Assembly (NCBI GenBank): GCA_963971225.1
Contig: OZ020268.1
Location: 40,307,348 to 40,371,347, forward strand
Origin: Melieria omissa
Lineage: Eukaryota; Arthropoda; Insecta; Diptera; Ulidiidae
Reading direction: 5' to 3'
Length of the DNA stretch: 64,000 nucleotides
The position numbers and the translations under genes were made by a program. How positions within the stretch are numbered: position 1 is the stretch's first letter; each line of letters opens with the position of its first letter. Shown here in pieces: positions 36,755 through 49,093 of the stretch. The notes under the pieces are model-generated. The model was not told where the DNA came from. It searched no databases and saw only the letters and a program-made list of their open reading frames with translations.

Positions 36755-37148
36755 TATAAGTCGCTATGAGTCAATACGCATCGACTCAATACAGTCGTAT
36801 AAACACGTTTTCAAACCGCTTTGAACATTTTAAGCGTATCGAGTCAAAGCGCTTTTCAAATGAGTTCTTAAATTTTCAAGTCGCTTCGAAAGTTCGTATA
36901 AACGGTTAAACATTTTCAAAGTGCTTTGAAAAGCAGCTGATGGTGATGTGCACTCAGTTTTTTTTTAATATTTTCAACTAAAAACAAGCAACACTAACAG
37001 CTAACTTTCATTCAGATGTCAAAAAACAGGAAAAACGAAAAACCGAGAAACCGTCTGCAGTCAATTCACTTCTGAAATCAATGTATAAACACCTGGCTCG
37101 AAAGCGTATCGAGTCAATGCGAATCGACTGGGACCGTCGTATAAACAT
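36755..37148. mobile_element. Foldback-type MITE built from repeated GTATAAAC and GAGTCAATGCG motifs
   Basis: The left part (GTTTATAAGTCGC, GAGTCAATACGCATCGACTC) and the right part (GTATCGAGTCAATGCGAATCGACT, then CGTCGTATAAACATG) are imperfect inverted repeats. CGTATAAAC-like words occur about five times. It is probably a foldback or satellite-ended MITE; no clear target duplication. Confidence 0.5.
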
Positions 37149-37672
37149 GGTATGTTAAAGATAGCAAAACGGTCTCGTCAACCGCTGTATATGCAATTGA
37201 TGTATCGAGCCGACGATTGTCGACCAACGAGTAACGGAAAGCCAACCCGAGACTGCAGAGCTCTTTGCAAACCCTAGCGAGAAGGAAACCGTACATCTCT
37301 TCCTCTGCGTCTGGTCGGTCAAGATGAATGTGAAAGCATACAATATATCAACATTTAGGAGAGATAGTTTAGTGGAAGACTACAAATGAGGAACCCATTC
37401 TGAGGCAAATAAAGCGCAGAAAATGGAAATGGATAGGTCATACACTAAGAAAACCTCCCGACAGCATCACGAGAATGGCCCTGGACTGGAACCCGCAAGG
37501 GAGTAGAAGTCGCGGTCGACCAAAAAACACCTGGAGAAGGTCGACCCTACGTGATGTCAATACCACATGGGACGGCGCAAAAACAACAGCCCAGAATCGT
37601 GCACGATGGAAGAGTCTTGTTGAGGCCCTATGCTCCAGTGAAGAGTGAGCAAGGAATAAAAAAAAAGTTTAG
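37149..37672 (+). mobile_element. 3' end of an RTE-like non-LTR retrotransposon
   Basis: An open frame at about 37390-37650 reads RRKWKWIGHTLRKP, MALDWNPQGSRSRGRPKNTW and QNRARWKSLVEALCSSEE, the conserved tail after the reverse transcriptase in RTE-type and related LINEs (W-x-GH-x-LR, WNPQG, RGRPK-x-(S/T)W). It stops at TGA and is followed closely by an A-run (37661-37669), consistent with a LINE 3' end. The upstream part is degraded, so this is a 5'-truncated insertion. Confidence 0.75.
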
Positions 37673-37674
37673 TG

Positions 37675-38536
37675 AACCGTAAACTTGGCTTTATCAAACT
37701 GTCGGAATGGCTATAGCGGTCACCTGGTCCAAAAAATAACACTCTAGGATACCATTTAGAATCTGGTGGGAATAGTTGTATCAAAAAGGCGTCGACGCGC
37801 TAACTGGATATCGCAACAAAGCCACTGGAACTAACCAGATGACATAATGGGCGATCTCACAAATCGGTCAATGATGGTCTTCTATGGCATAATATCATTA
37901 GAAATCAATATTTTTAATTAAAAAAATTGTGTTTAGTATCAAGTAAGAGACAGTGGCTTTGCAGGGTGTGTCAATGAAAACGAGTTTATAGATGAGCTGG
38001 CAAGAAATGGTGTTGGTTTGGCTGACAATTAACTTGTAAACAATTCGATCTTTCTGTATCTGCACAAGCTCCTAGGAAAAATAAGATCGATTGTGGAACA
38101 TGCTGCACCATGTGGTCGAAGTTATCTTTGAAGAAGACGATAGACGATGGTAAGTGCGATAGCTGAGTTGTATTTCTACTAAGTTGTTCTTCGGAGACAT
38201 CAAGGGACACTGTGCCACTTAGCTTTATGCTCTTAAAATTTCGCCCATTGATGTCTACAGAACGGGATGTTAATGAAAAAGTAACAGAGACGATAGAACA
38301 CTGAACAGCGTCATGAGTTCTCCAGTCTTGTCTGAGTAACGAAGACGAAGCTGAGTTATCAGATAAGCTAAACTTCATCAAGAAGAAGCTGGTAAGAGAC
38401 AAGAGATTATTCCACCATCTAAGTACGAAAAAATGACGAAGGCTCGCCATGATTGAGGAGATAATGACAAAATCGTTCAAGGAGTCAAGGCCATAACTGC
38501 TTCGATGATTGGAAAAAGCGCTTTCAGAAGTTAATT
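37675..38536. other. No gene recognised; faint LINE RNase H trace
   Basis: Around 37965-38030 the plus strand reads something like NExFIDELARNGVGLADN, reminiscent of the end of a LINE RNase H domain, but frames are broken. A long minus-strand open frame over the same area is probably only its antisense. Confidence 0.3.
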
Positions 38537-38801
38537 ATATCTGTGGCCATATGGAAGAGTAGCATAAGTCGAAAATTGAAGTTAGAAAACCATGTACATA
38601 TAAATTGTTCTGACCACTGCATGGTTCTTTCAAAAGACTTGAGCTAAGAAGTAAACACATAATATTGTTAAAGGACAGGATTTTTCAAATCGGATTTTTC
38701 AAATACATTTAAGCGCCTAGACTTCTATAAAGCTTCAAACTCAACAATAACTGAATTCTTTTATGTCGACTTAAGCTACTCTTCCATATGACCACAGATA
38801 T
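38537..38801. mobile_element. MITE with 36-bp inverted repeats
   Basis: 38537-38572 (ATATCTGTGGCCATATGGAA...) is the reverse complement of 38766-38801 with about two mismatches. The 265-bp unit has no coding capacity. TA-rich flanks fit a TA-duplicating family but the target site is ambiguous. Confidence 0.75.
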
Positions 38802-38804
38802 ATA

Positions 38805-41530
38805 GATATCTGATGGTTACCTTGAATACTTTAAATATTTTTCGACAAAGACAAAGCCACTTTCTTTAAACAGAACTCGAGTTCATCGAAGGTACTCACA
38901 AAGGGAATTTTTCAGGCCTCCGAACTGAAAAGCACACACCTTTCGGACGATTAAATACACACCATAAATACCACCAAAACCCACCATTATCAACTTTTTC
39001 TTTTGATAATGATAACGATTATGATAGTTAATGAGATCTAACATTAACCATACTGTTGAGGTTTGTCGCCAAAACATTTCAGAATATGAAAATCTATGAT
39101 TTATGGCAAAAAATTTTGCCGCATTGAAAGTAAAATTTATGACCTTACAGCAACAAATATTATACAATCTTGGGTTATCCACAACTACAAATGCTCAGCT
39201 CTCGGCATTGCTATCTGTGCCTTCATAAAAAAATATTCAAATCTGATAAAAACTAGAAATTCCAAAATTAATTTGCAAAGCGTGTGCGCTGAACGAAAAA
39301 AAATAAACAACAACCCAATAAAAACATCTGAAAATCATTTGTTTGAGGCTTTGGGCGTTGTAGTTTTTATCAAAAAAGATACCTAAAAAACTGATAAACT
39401 ATTAGAAGGCCGTGTGACAAGTTCCCAGCGATTAATTGCAGATAAACAGAAAGAATAACTGACTGATAGCAGAAATATGCGAGGGAAAACAAAGGAGAGA
39501 TTAAAAACAAAACACCGAATAAGCAAACAAGAGTTTGATTGGAATCTCTGTGGCGCGATAACATGATTAATTGTTTTGGCAATTAGCAAATCAGGCTGAC
39601 AGCCAGCCCGGGCAGTCAACAAGCTGGCGGACAGGTGCGGTAATAACCAGTGCGTGGTGTGAGCGAATGGCAAACACGCACACACACACACACACTAACC
39701 AATTTGTATGTATACAAAAATGTTGCAATTCCGATGTGGTGAAAATTATACAATCAATGTGTTTGATGCTGTTGATTGGCAGGTACGATGAGGCGCAGAT
39801 TTAGTTTGCCGATACAAGTAAATTGCACAACGTTGTGCTAACCAAATCTCAATTATTGAAATACTCGCACAACAGTTGAGCCAACTAGAACAGATGACAG
39901 GGCCCACAAACGTCAGACATAATGATTGACAGTTAATGAGAGCCTTGTGCGCTACATGCAATATCTCGGGAAAGTTTGCAGATTTCTCTATTTAAAACGT
40001 AAATCAGACTTTCGGCTGCTGCCAACCACAATTAGAGCAAATTATTTGCCATGGCATTTCAGCTGTTCATCTAATCTGCCATCATTTGTGCAATTTTCAT
40101 GGCAATTTTCTGCATAATCTGCACAATGCCATAGGCCAACGAAAAAAACAAACAAACAAGACTAGAAAAAGACTAGAAAAAGCTGCGCCAAGAGTAAATT
40201 GTTTGCATAACAAAAGAAAGGCTGGGCTGCAACAGCAACAGATTGAAAGCTGTTGACTTGGAATATTTGTGACGGACAGAGAACGCCGAGAATCCAAGAA
40301 CCGGAATGCCTCATTCAGGTGCATATAAAATCAGGCAACAACAACAAAAACAATAGTAAGCAACAAGAGTAATAGGAGCAACAAGAGGCAAGCAGCACCA
40401 AGGCGCAGCAAAGCTGGGCAAAAATATTTCTTATAATTTTTCATTTCCTCATACCCACAACTCACTATTTATCTATGTAATCAAGTATGCAGATATCATA
40501 TGTTGCCAGCATATAATGTGGTATGAGTAGTTATGCTGTAGTGGCAAATTAAGGTTGCACGGCTGCAATCACTCAACAACGAACGTCAGGTGGCAGAAAA
40601 AACTGCGAGTAAGTTTCATGTTGGCTAAAAGTGGAATTTATTTATGGATTTATGCAAAAATGTTGCTCGAAAAAGTCACAATAAATCTTTAAGTAGAACT
40701 CAGCTAAGCAACGCAAAATAATTAAAAAAAAAACAAAAAATCTTCAAATGAGAAATGGCAATGCGCGCATTTTTACCGCTTCAAAGTCATTAAAAATTAA
40801 ATAAAAGCTTACGGGAAAAAATATGAAAATATTTAAGTGTAAAAATTTTAAAAACTTGAACGCATTGCCCGAATGGTTGTGTGCACATTAGCATTGCATT
40901 TGATTCAATTCAATTATTCTAAGCGAACGAGGCAGACGCGAGCCAGTAAGCAGCAAAAACCTGTTGGGCGCACCTGTGCAAGCAACATTTTGCTGTTGTT
41001 TTTGTTGTTTTTTATGTATAGTATATTTTTTCGTATAATTTCGTTATATATTTTTTATTGTACTTTTTCTCGCTCTTGGAAATTAGAAATGCAGTCAGGC
41101 AGAACGCTGTCGAAACGGCGCACCGACAGACTGATGCGCTGACTGGTGCACGTACCAAGCACTGCTCAGCTGTTTATAAACAATATATTTTTTTTAATTT
41201 ATTTTGCGTTTTTCAGCGCGCATGACACACTTTAGTCTACAAATGGCGAGCGCATTTTTGCGCAAAAAAGCCGAAGCTGCCCATTAAGCGTGAGATTTTT
41301 GCAGCGGATATGGCAGCAGAAAACTGGAGAGGCCGCTGTGTTCAGTCGAGGAGTAGCGCACATTTCCGTTGTTGGTAACAAATGTCAAATTGAAAATTGT
41401 CCGCTTCCCATGCACAAATTAGTCAAAGCTAAAGTTGTATTTATTAAAAAAACAAATACAAAATATAACAATAAACTAAAATGAAAAAATTATACAAAAT
41501 TGAGTAAAACAACGCAACCACTTTAGATGG
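38805..41530. other. No gene recognised; possible baz upstream or intronic sequence
   Basis: AT-rich with several CAA-rich and polypurine stretches and an (AC)n microsatellite at about 39674-39695. No exon supported. Confidence 0.4.
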
Positions 41531-41534
41531 AAGA

Positions 41535-42092
41535 CTACACTATGGCGGACGTCTATTTGGGGTCAACTGGATATCAGAAGCAAGAGAAACATTTTAAAAA
41601 ATTATCGCTACTGAGTTCTGAGTTAAATATTAACACTCAACAGATCAGTGATGGTGTAGCTAAGCTTCATAACTGAAAATCTCCGGCATGTGGCGAAAAA
41701 ATAAACGAGTATTGGTTCAAAAAGATCGTTGAGCTCTTAACTGAAGCGATTACTGACGATGAAGAAGTGTCCAACTTCCTGACTCTTTGTACGACATACA
41801 TGATACCGAAAAGCGGCAATCAGTGGTATTGTGAAAGAAACGAGCCGAATACATGGATCCGGGCACAGGACATTCCTAAGCTTCATAACTGAAAAACTCC
41901 GACATATGACGAAAAAATACTCGCGCATTGGTTCAAAAAAATCGTTGAGCTCTTAACCGAATCGATTACTGACGATGAAGAAGTGTCCAACTTCCTGACT
42001 CTTGGTGCGACATACATGATACCGAAAAGCGACAATCAGTGGTATTGTGAAAGCAACGAGCCAAGTACATGGATCCAGGATATTCCCGTTCT
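41535..42092 (+). mobile_element. Duplicated reverse-transcriptase fragment of an R2/R4-type LINE
   Basis: The plus strand reads EYWFKKIVELLTEAITDDEEVSNF and then TLCTTYMIPKSGNQW, the start of a LINE reverse transcriptase (WLK...FLT.G.TYLIPK pattern of R2/R4/Dong elements). The same ~216 bp recurs: unit 1 is 41661-41876 and unit 2 is 41877-42088, about 90% identical, with unit 2 reading TLGATYMIPKSDNQW. Both have in-frame stops. It is a dead fragment that was tandemly duplicated after truncation. Confidence 0.65.
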
Positions 42093-42590
42093 GCAATGGT
42101 CAGATGGTTCTCCAGGTTAAATCTCCTTAAACAACTTTCTATGAAAAATGATCCACATTTGCTAAAAATAAGCAAACAGACACGATCGAGGATTCATAAA
42201 TTACGACTATTGAAGTTGAAGATATTGACGAATCCCATTCAAAGGACGAAGGTGTCAAATTGAACATTCTTATGGTGAATCGGGGTACGAAAACCTTATA
42301 ACTTTACATTTTAGGTTTATGATGTGTTCAGCAACTTGATGTAAAATACTATGAGGAATACTTTTGTGGATAATTTTAACCTTCTAGCTCCTACTTTTAT
42401 GGGTCAATACGACCCTAATGCCTAGAATTGAAAAAATTGTCCTTTGAAACAGGTCTTTTAAGAAAGAAATGTACCACACAAATTTTTGCCATGAAATTTT
42501 ACTATAGTTCTTTGAATAAAGCAAGGCTCAAGGCCAGAAATTAGTCAAAAGTGTTATGGACGATTTCAAGGTTTATGGCAGCAAACCTTA
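42093..42590. other. No gene recognised
   Basis: AT-rich intergenic sequence directly between the LINE fragment and a SINE. Confidence 0.35.
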
Positions 42591-42835
42591 GGTTAGATTA
42601 GGTTATGGTGGCTGCCTCTATAAGAGACACACTCAGAGGCCTATTATGATACGAGTACCACATATTTTCACCCGTTTTTTAAATGACATATGTATTTCCA
42701 ACATATTTTACAGCACACATTTCTTGTAATTCTTATCTGCTTCATGTGGATAGCGATAGAAGTAGATGAGCGTTTTACCAGCCCGAGCCAGGAATCGAAC
42801 CTGGTTTCTATGGTACATGACGGACTCAATGGTTA
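42591..42835 (-). mobile_element. tRNA-headed SINE (family A), minus orientation
   Basis: Reading on the minus strand, a B-box-like GGTTCGATTCC (42791-42801) near the 5' end leads to a tail ending GCAGCCACCATAACC. The same head and tail occur in the plus-strand copy at 44655. The body is diverged. Confidence 0.65.
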
Positions 42836-42839
42836 AATA

Positions 42840-44529
42840 AATGGAACCAGAAAAGGTTAGATATCAAATACCTTAGAGCGATGCAGAACTAAGGTATAGA
42901 AACTGGTGACAAGACTTAACCAAAGGCTGGAGCCAAAATGCAACTAAATGGGAAAACTTAAAGCATGACATAAACTCATTTGAAGCGATGGTTTCGTATG
43001 GGTTCGGAACTGTAAAATGGTTTAGAACTAGCAATCTCACAGCCAACAATGACGTGATCCAATGCCCACCAACCCAAGTGCGCCATGATCCCAATGACGC
43101 TACTAAGGAGAATTGGTGGCAGAGGTCAGGTTAACGTCAGAGCATTGCAGAACAAACTTACGAGTATTCCCAATCTGAGAGCACACTTTCATCATAACTC
43201 CACTCATTCTGAAATCTATCAAAAGATAGTAGCAATCAGGACCAAAATTAGCAGGAAAACGATATCAACAAATGAAAAATTTCACAGATTTTCCGGGTTG
43301 TCCGACTGGTGTCAAAGTCGTCTGTTCTATCAAATAAAGAACTCCTAACTAGCTTCACTATACAAGAATGTATTGAGCAATATTTGTCTAGACACAAGAC
43401 ACAATTTTCGCCAAACAAGAAGGACTTGTCTCTACAAGGAATTACGTCAATATAAAGCGAAAACGATGGCTTAGTGCTAAACGCTTCTTAATTCGTTGTA
43501 TTGCAAACATCATAACGACGCAATGTTGTTATTCAATCATTCATTTGAAATTCTCACAGATGCGAAACCTTTACCGAGATTACACGTCTCATATAGATTC
43601 CTGATTTAGTGCACGAAAAAACCCACTCACAACAGATTTTGCTGTACCTTTCCATGCAGTGCTTTTCTGTTGCTACTGTCGCGTAACCATTTGCATAACT
43701 TTTGAAATCTTAGCAGACGCGCTTCAAGTGACAGAACGTAAACTACGAACAAATTGCTCTGGACTTTAACACCGACTGGCAAGTGAACACTTTTGTCTTA
43801 TTTGTATACAGTAAATGTTTCTTATAAGCACTTTTATAGTAAAGTATCAATTTACAGCAGGAAGACTGGATTGCTCGAAGCGGAAAAAAACCGGCCGCTT
43901 CCAAGACAAACCCGGCCCCTTGCAGCCCTGCGCTGCTTAACTGTAATTAAACTCTGTTATAAACATATCAGGTGGCCGCATTGCAGTCATTCGTAATCAT
44001 TAAAAAAGTAAATAAATCGCACACACTGCGCATGCGTGCACGCGCCTAATTGCATGCTGCTCTCTTTACAGTCGGCAGAGTAAGCGCTGCACCTCGAAAT
44101 TACTATAATCATGGGCCGATATGTGGCGCACACTACTGGCACAGATAAGTGTTTGAGGAAACCTTTCGAATTGAGCACACAAAGTGCGCTTCGCACTCGC
44201 AGTGGTCTGATGCGTAGGTTCGCATCGCACGCGGTCTGAGCGAAAACTGCGCCAAGGCATGCAAAATGCTGATTGCACACGCTGGCTGCACCCAATTTTT
44301 CGACGAGCGAGCATCTTGCTGATGCAGCGCATTTTACATAGTTGCATGCAGATTTGCGCAATAAATTTTCTAAGCGTTATTGTTGTCTCAAAGGTGTGAA
44401 GGTTCCCATATGAATTATGACCGGGAATGGGTTTATGCTCGAGTGGAATTTTCTAAAAGGTTGATGAGTGGCTTGATTGCAAGTAAAAAAACGTTAAACT
44501 AATTAACAAGACGACATGAAGTTCTTTTT
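42840..44529. other. No gene recognised
   Basis: Mixed AT-rich sequence. Open frames at about 43085-43348 (plus) and 43987-44361 (minus) resemble no family. A stretch at 44530-44575 (GGTTGGGTTAGGTTATACTGGCTGCC) is another SINE tail fragment. Confidence 0.35.
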
Positions 44530-44654
44530 AGGTTGGGTTAGGTTATACTGGCTGCCAGTTAAACCACGCATATAGCTTATTGGGTATTTAGCAATGCCAG
44601 TGTGATCAAAGTAGAGATCTCTTAGGATGCGTGCTTAGTCCTCGTGCATAGTCC

Positions 44655-45030
44655 TTAGAGGCCGTCCTCGATAGTCCAGCGAGTAACACGCTGGCTTCTC
44701 ATATCGAGGCCCTAGGTTCGATTTCCAACTCGAGCTGGTGAAACGCTCATCTACTTCTATCGCTATCCTCATGAAGCAGATGAGAATTACAAATGCGCTC
44801 CTGGCTGGCAATGGCAGAATCCCCAAGTGTGAAAGGAAATTGCAAAAAAAAACCGCCCTTCGGATTCAGCCTAAAACTGAAGGTCCTCCCATCCGTTTGA
44901 AATGTGTGCTGCAAAACAGTTGCATACACATTCCAAAACAGGATGAAATGTGTGGCATCACAATGAGCCTCTTAGGCCTCCGAGTGTGTCTTCTACAGAG
45001 GCAGCCACCATAACCTAACGTAACCTAGGA
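44655..45030 (+). mobile_element. tRNA-headed SINE (family A), plus orientation
   Basis: The head contains an A-box-like TAGTCCAGCGAG (about 44672) and a B box GGTTCGATTTCC (44715-44726) with the spacing of a tRNA-derived pol III promoter. The body follows with CTTCTATCGCTATCCTCATG, and the tail ends CAGCCACCATAACCTAACG. This is the most complete family A copy here. Confidence 0.75.
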
Positions 45031-46075
45031 TGACAGTCGATTTTATAAACTTCCAGAGAGATTTAACGCCTTGCTTCGAGACCTATTCTTGTTTTGCGTT
45101 TCTAAGAACGTCAAACGATTTCTAGAGATGGCGGGAAAGTAGCTTCTATTAAGACTCTGCACTTTATTCCTGGGAGAGTTAGTATGAATCTTGTTCCTCT
45201 TCCGCCATAGGACTTAAGCATGGTTTTGGCTCCCGTTTTTCCTCTCCTACTTCCTCCTACATTCCTCTTGTTGATCGTAAAGCACTTGCAGGGGCATCAG
45301 TACATTGCTGATGTGCTTATCTGGAAGGCTAACATCCTGTTTGGAAATAATGTCAACTTCTTCGTTTCTCTTTATGCTTTTGTGTCCGGGTACCCAGTAA
45401 ATGTGTAACTTGCGGTTAGCAGCTAACTTTAGTAGTTTTTTTTAGAAGTAGAATAAAATACGTAAACAATTTGTCTGTGTTACATTTCAAAACAACACAA
45501 ATTCCAGCAATGCAAAACCAAAATATTTTTCACTCCCTCAAGTCAGGCTTCGAAGTTGTCTTTAAGCAGAACTTTTTAGCACATTTCATTACAATTTCGT
45601 AGGTCACAAATGACTGCTTCATTTTGAAGATTAGTGAAGAATAATCAAAAACAATCGTAAAAGACTAATCAACAAGCCGGTCATGTCAAATTGCCGCTCA
45701 TTCTTGAGACAGCCGAACCTCGTCAGAACGTGAGTCATTTGCACGTTGCTCACCCAAAAGCGTTTCGAGCAAGACAAACTGGCGCTTCAAGTTGGGTCAG
45801 CCGGTTAATAGAGATTTAGCAATAACGCGTTGAAATGCGAAAATGCCAACGAAAAGGAAGCAATAAGAAATGACGTAGCGGCTTCAGTAAATGAATTCTT
45901 CCAGTCTTGGCTAAAAATATTTATAGATAAATCTAAAATGATTGGGTAAAGCTTGCAAATGAGACTTGGCAAAAATTTTAAGAATGCTAAGCTTTGGTAA
46001 AATTGTAAGATTATATCATTGAATGTAAAATATTCAGAGGGTTTTACGAGCCAAATCAGTTCGTCGATATAAGTC
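45031..46075. other. No gene recognised
   Basis: Mainly AT-rich. No supported coding or RNA feature. Confidence 0.35.
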
Positions 46076-46392
46076 GTCTTCTTCTTCTTCTTGACTGGCA
46101 CGACAGCCCGATTACGAGACTAAGGCCTAGCAACCATCCATGTTGTGCGTGTGAGTTTTTTTACAAGGTTGGAAGGGACCTACAGTTTTATGCCGATTCC
46201 GAACGGCGAGTTAGTAGCTTTTTCATAGGCAATTTTACTCTCAGAGGTTTGCCATTTCCTGCTGAGAGGACAGCCGCCGAAAGAAAAATTGTTGTTTTTT
46301 TTTTGTTTTCGGTGTTAACGCAACGGAGTATTGAACCTGGATTCGTGCGTCGCATTTGACTCACAGCCCAACGCACTAGCCAGCTGAGCTAC
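46076..46392 (-). mobile_element. tRNA-headed SINE (family B) with GAA-rich tail
   Basis: On the minus strand an A box TAGCTCAGCTGG (46391-46380) and a B-box-like GGTTCAATACTCC (46337-46325) form a tRNA-like head with GTGCGTTGGGCTGTGAGTC between them. The element runs to a (GAA)n tail at about 46076-46092. A box and spacing are better than in family A. It shares CCGATTCCGAACGGCG wording with the fragment near 53085. Confidence 0.75.
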
Positions 46393-46399
46393 GGCGAAT

Positions 46400-48650
46400 G
46401 TCGATATAAGAATCTATCTAAAAGATTGCTTTGGTTATTGTGAATGGTTTATATTGACAGCTAATTGTGGTAGTCCAAGAGAGGTTTGACCTTATAAACA
46501 GAATAAAATGTTAATATTTTCATGTCGCACTATCTGTAGAATTCAAAAAAGTGATCGAACCGCCAATTACCTTGTATAACAAATTCTGAAGTGAATTTTT
46601 TCTTAGTAAATTGAGTCGCTTATTAATTTTTTTATTAGAAATCATATCATTTTTTTACAAATAAATAAACAAAGATTTGATGGCATTGGCCTTTGTCCTT
46701 TCAAATACTTTTTCAACACTGAATCCAACTCTCTTTGTCCCTCTCTCTCTCCGTCATTTACCTCCCAAAGCAAACCAACTCCCACGTGCACTTTATTAGT
46801 AAATTGAGTCGCTCGTTTTGTATTCGAAGAAATTGAAATGTGAACGCTTGTGCTTTCCACTAATGCAAATATTTTCATTGTAATGAACAGATCTCAAATT
46901 AAATTCCTTTAAAAATAAACTCAAGTAGGCCTTATAAAAATTCATGACCGAGAAAACGGCTAGCGGATTTTAAGTACACAACACACTCGACTCGACGCAA
47001 CGGAACTGCGAGCTCAGCTGTTGGCAACCGCAAAACACGTTAACCACAACAACAACAATACGAGCAACGCATGCAAATTGAGACGATTTCTGTGTGCGAA
47101 TGCATTTAGCCGCAAATGCAAACGACGATAATGAGAAGTGATAAACAGCAGTGTTTGAAATTGCAATTAACAGCGCACAGCAAACCGATACTCGGTCGAG
47201 CCAAGTGCACAACGTGTAGCTGGAATATTTAATGAAAACAAAAACGAATTAAAAAAAAAGCGAAATAGCATCAAGCGGAAAATGGCAAATTGAGTAACTG
47301 AAGGTGCACGTTATTGAAATTAAATGCCAAGCGAATTGCTGCGGCATGCGGCGCAAACAGCTGCCACCGATTTGCCGGCGAGGTTAAGTGAATTTGCGCA
47401 CTGAACTTTCGGCGAGCGGAATGCGGTGGAGCGGGGGCGCTGACACTGACGCTGCAGCCATCGATTGAACTAATTAAGGCAGTTTTAATGACAAAAACGT
47501 GCCGCCGAACTTATTTACTACTCACTCACTCACTCGAGTCTCACTCGTGGAGTGGCGCCTAATTTCGCTGTTCCCCAGTTTGTGCGGTTTGTTTTGATTT
47601 TGATTTCGTATTCGCATTTCAAATCACAGCTTTAAACCCAATCTCGACGTATTTAGGTACCCGCAGTCGAGGCGAAAAACGTTGCCACGATTAGCGGTGG
47701 GCACGCTTAATGTAGAGAGGCCCCACAGCGGCAACTGAAGGCGGCCATTCGGCCCGCCAGATGAGCCATTAATGACCAACGGAGCAACGGAACAGAGCGC
47801 CGCCGAGTGTCGAGTATCGCTTTCTAGTCGCTACAGATTCGTAACTGCAAATGTTTTTGCTATTATGTATTTAGATTTTGTTGGTGTTATTGTTTTGTAG
47901 TTGTGGCTACTAGCACAATTACTATGGTCGTTGTTTTTGTTGGTGGGGTCGCAATGAACAAAAAGCAATTTAATGCTCTTTTTTGTCGAAACGACGCGAA
48001 AGGTTTTCCAATTGTCGCTGTGAGCGAGTTGAAAATCGACTGACATCCCTACAAGGAATGCCTAACCGAAACTCCAGAAAAAAGTTCAAAATTTGTCTAA
48101 AAACTAACACATGCATACAAATTTCCCAAATCTCACTAACACATACAAATCTGCATTTCACATTTTGGGATTTTATTTAGTAAGTGCGAATGAAACGTTA
48201 TATTCGCATTAGTACGCTCCAAATTCTCTGTATGAAAGAGTGAGATGGCGCTATAAACGTAACGCGTCACCTGATTTCATGCACAAAACATTGTTGTGCT
48301 ACGAGTCAGACGAAGAAGGCGTCCGCTGGCGAAATTTGTTTGGGAGAAACGTGTTTTAATTGGTAAAATTCTTTATTTTATTAAAAAATAACATTACATT
48401 TAATTATTATTTCATTATTGTTTTATATAGATGTTCCGAAGTTGTGGAAATTGCTTATTCAAGAAAAGAACCCTGGAGGCTGAAACCATAGGCGCCGCGC
48501 CGGAAGAAATATTGTTTATATTTGTGTTGTTTGTGTTGTGATTTTGTGTTTTCTCGCCTTTTCTGTTTGTATTTATGTATTTTTATAAAAACCAAATACA
48601 TCTGTATTAAACTAATCGTGCAAATAGTCTTAATGTATATTTACGTTATG
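46400..48650. other. Non-coding region with a G/C-richer block at 47330-47830
   Basis: The block (GCGGCATGCGGCGCAAACAG, GGAGCGGGGGCGCTGACAC) stands out from its surroundings and could be a distal baz promoter or an untranslated exon. This is inference only: I found no CR1-coding sequence on the minus strand here. Confidence 0.25.
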
Positions 48651-48655
48651 ACTAT

Positions 48656-48762
48656 CAGTTACGTCTAACCGACAAACCGGTCAGACCTATCTGGTAGATA
48701 TACCGAATCGTACGTTATGTCTACCAGATAGGTCTGACCGGTTTGTCGGTTAGACGTAACTG
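48656..48762. repeat. Perfect 43-bp inverted repeat (hairpin) with 21-nt loop
   Basis: 48656-48698 and 48720-48762 are exact reverse complements over 43 bp (CAGTTACGTCTAACCGACAA... and its mirror), separated by 21 bp. RNA from either strand would fold into a long uninterrupted stem. Confidence 0.95.
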
Positions 48763-48844
48763 AATGGTACATGCGAGACTCCATGTGAGTAAGCAAGACA
48801 GCTGTACGTTTGCCAAGATTTCGGAGTGCATGCGTTAGAAGGTG

Positions 48845-49026
48845 ATAACAAATCACACGTACACGAAATCAAGTCACACGTACACAAAAGGACTAGTCAG
48901 ATTTTTCACACGGCTAGAACAAATCTGACTAGAATTATAACCGATATGTTGGTTACGTATACCGGTTATATAACTAGTCATATGACCGGTAGTCTCCTTG
49001 TAGGGTTATCTGTGTCAAACGTTTGA
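48845..49026. repeat. Cluster of short palindromes and direct repeats next to the 43-bp hairpin
   Basis: CTAGTCAGATTT (48893-48904) is mirrored by AAATCTGACTAG (48921-48932). ATAACCGATATG...CGGTTAT, ACTAGT, CATATG, ACCGGT and a 14-bp GTCAAACGTTTGAC palindrome follow, and CACACGTACAC is directly repeated. Together with the hairpin it may be one foldback element ending just before the Transib-like element. Confidence 0.6.
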
Positions 49027-49093
49027 CATTTTCTCTGTTGATTGCATTGGAAGCGATCGCAGCTGAAGAATCGAGTTTTCATTCAAGCCGTCG

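Noticed and set aside
37986..38480. 164-codon minus-strand ORF as a gene
   Set aside because: It lies opposite a decayed LINE trace, begins and ends without splice or promoter context and matches no family.
42591..46392. Functional tRNA genes at the A- and B-box sites
   Set aside because: No complete cloverleaf can be formed, and the boxes head longer repeated bodies with shared tails, so they are SINEs.
48968..49000. Vector-like polylinker (ACTAGT, CATATG, ACCGGT in close order)
   Set aside because: The sites sit in a natural palindrome-rich repeat with irregular spacing and no adjacent vector sequence.
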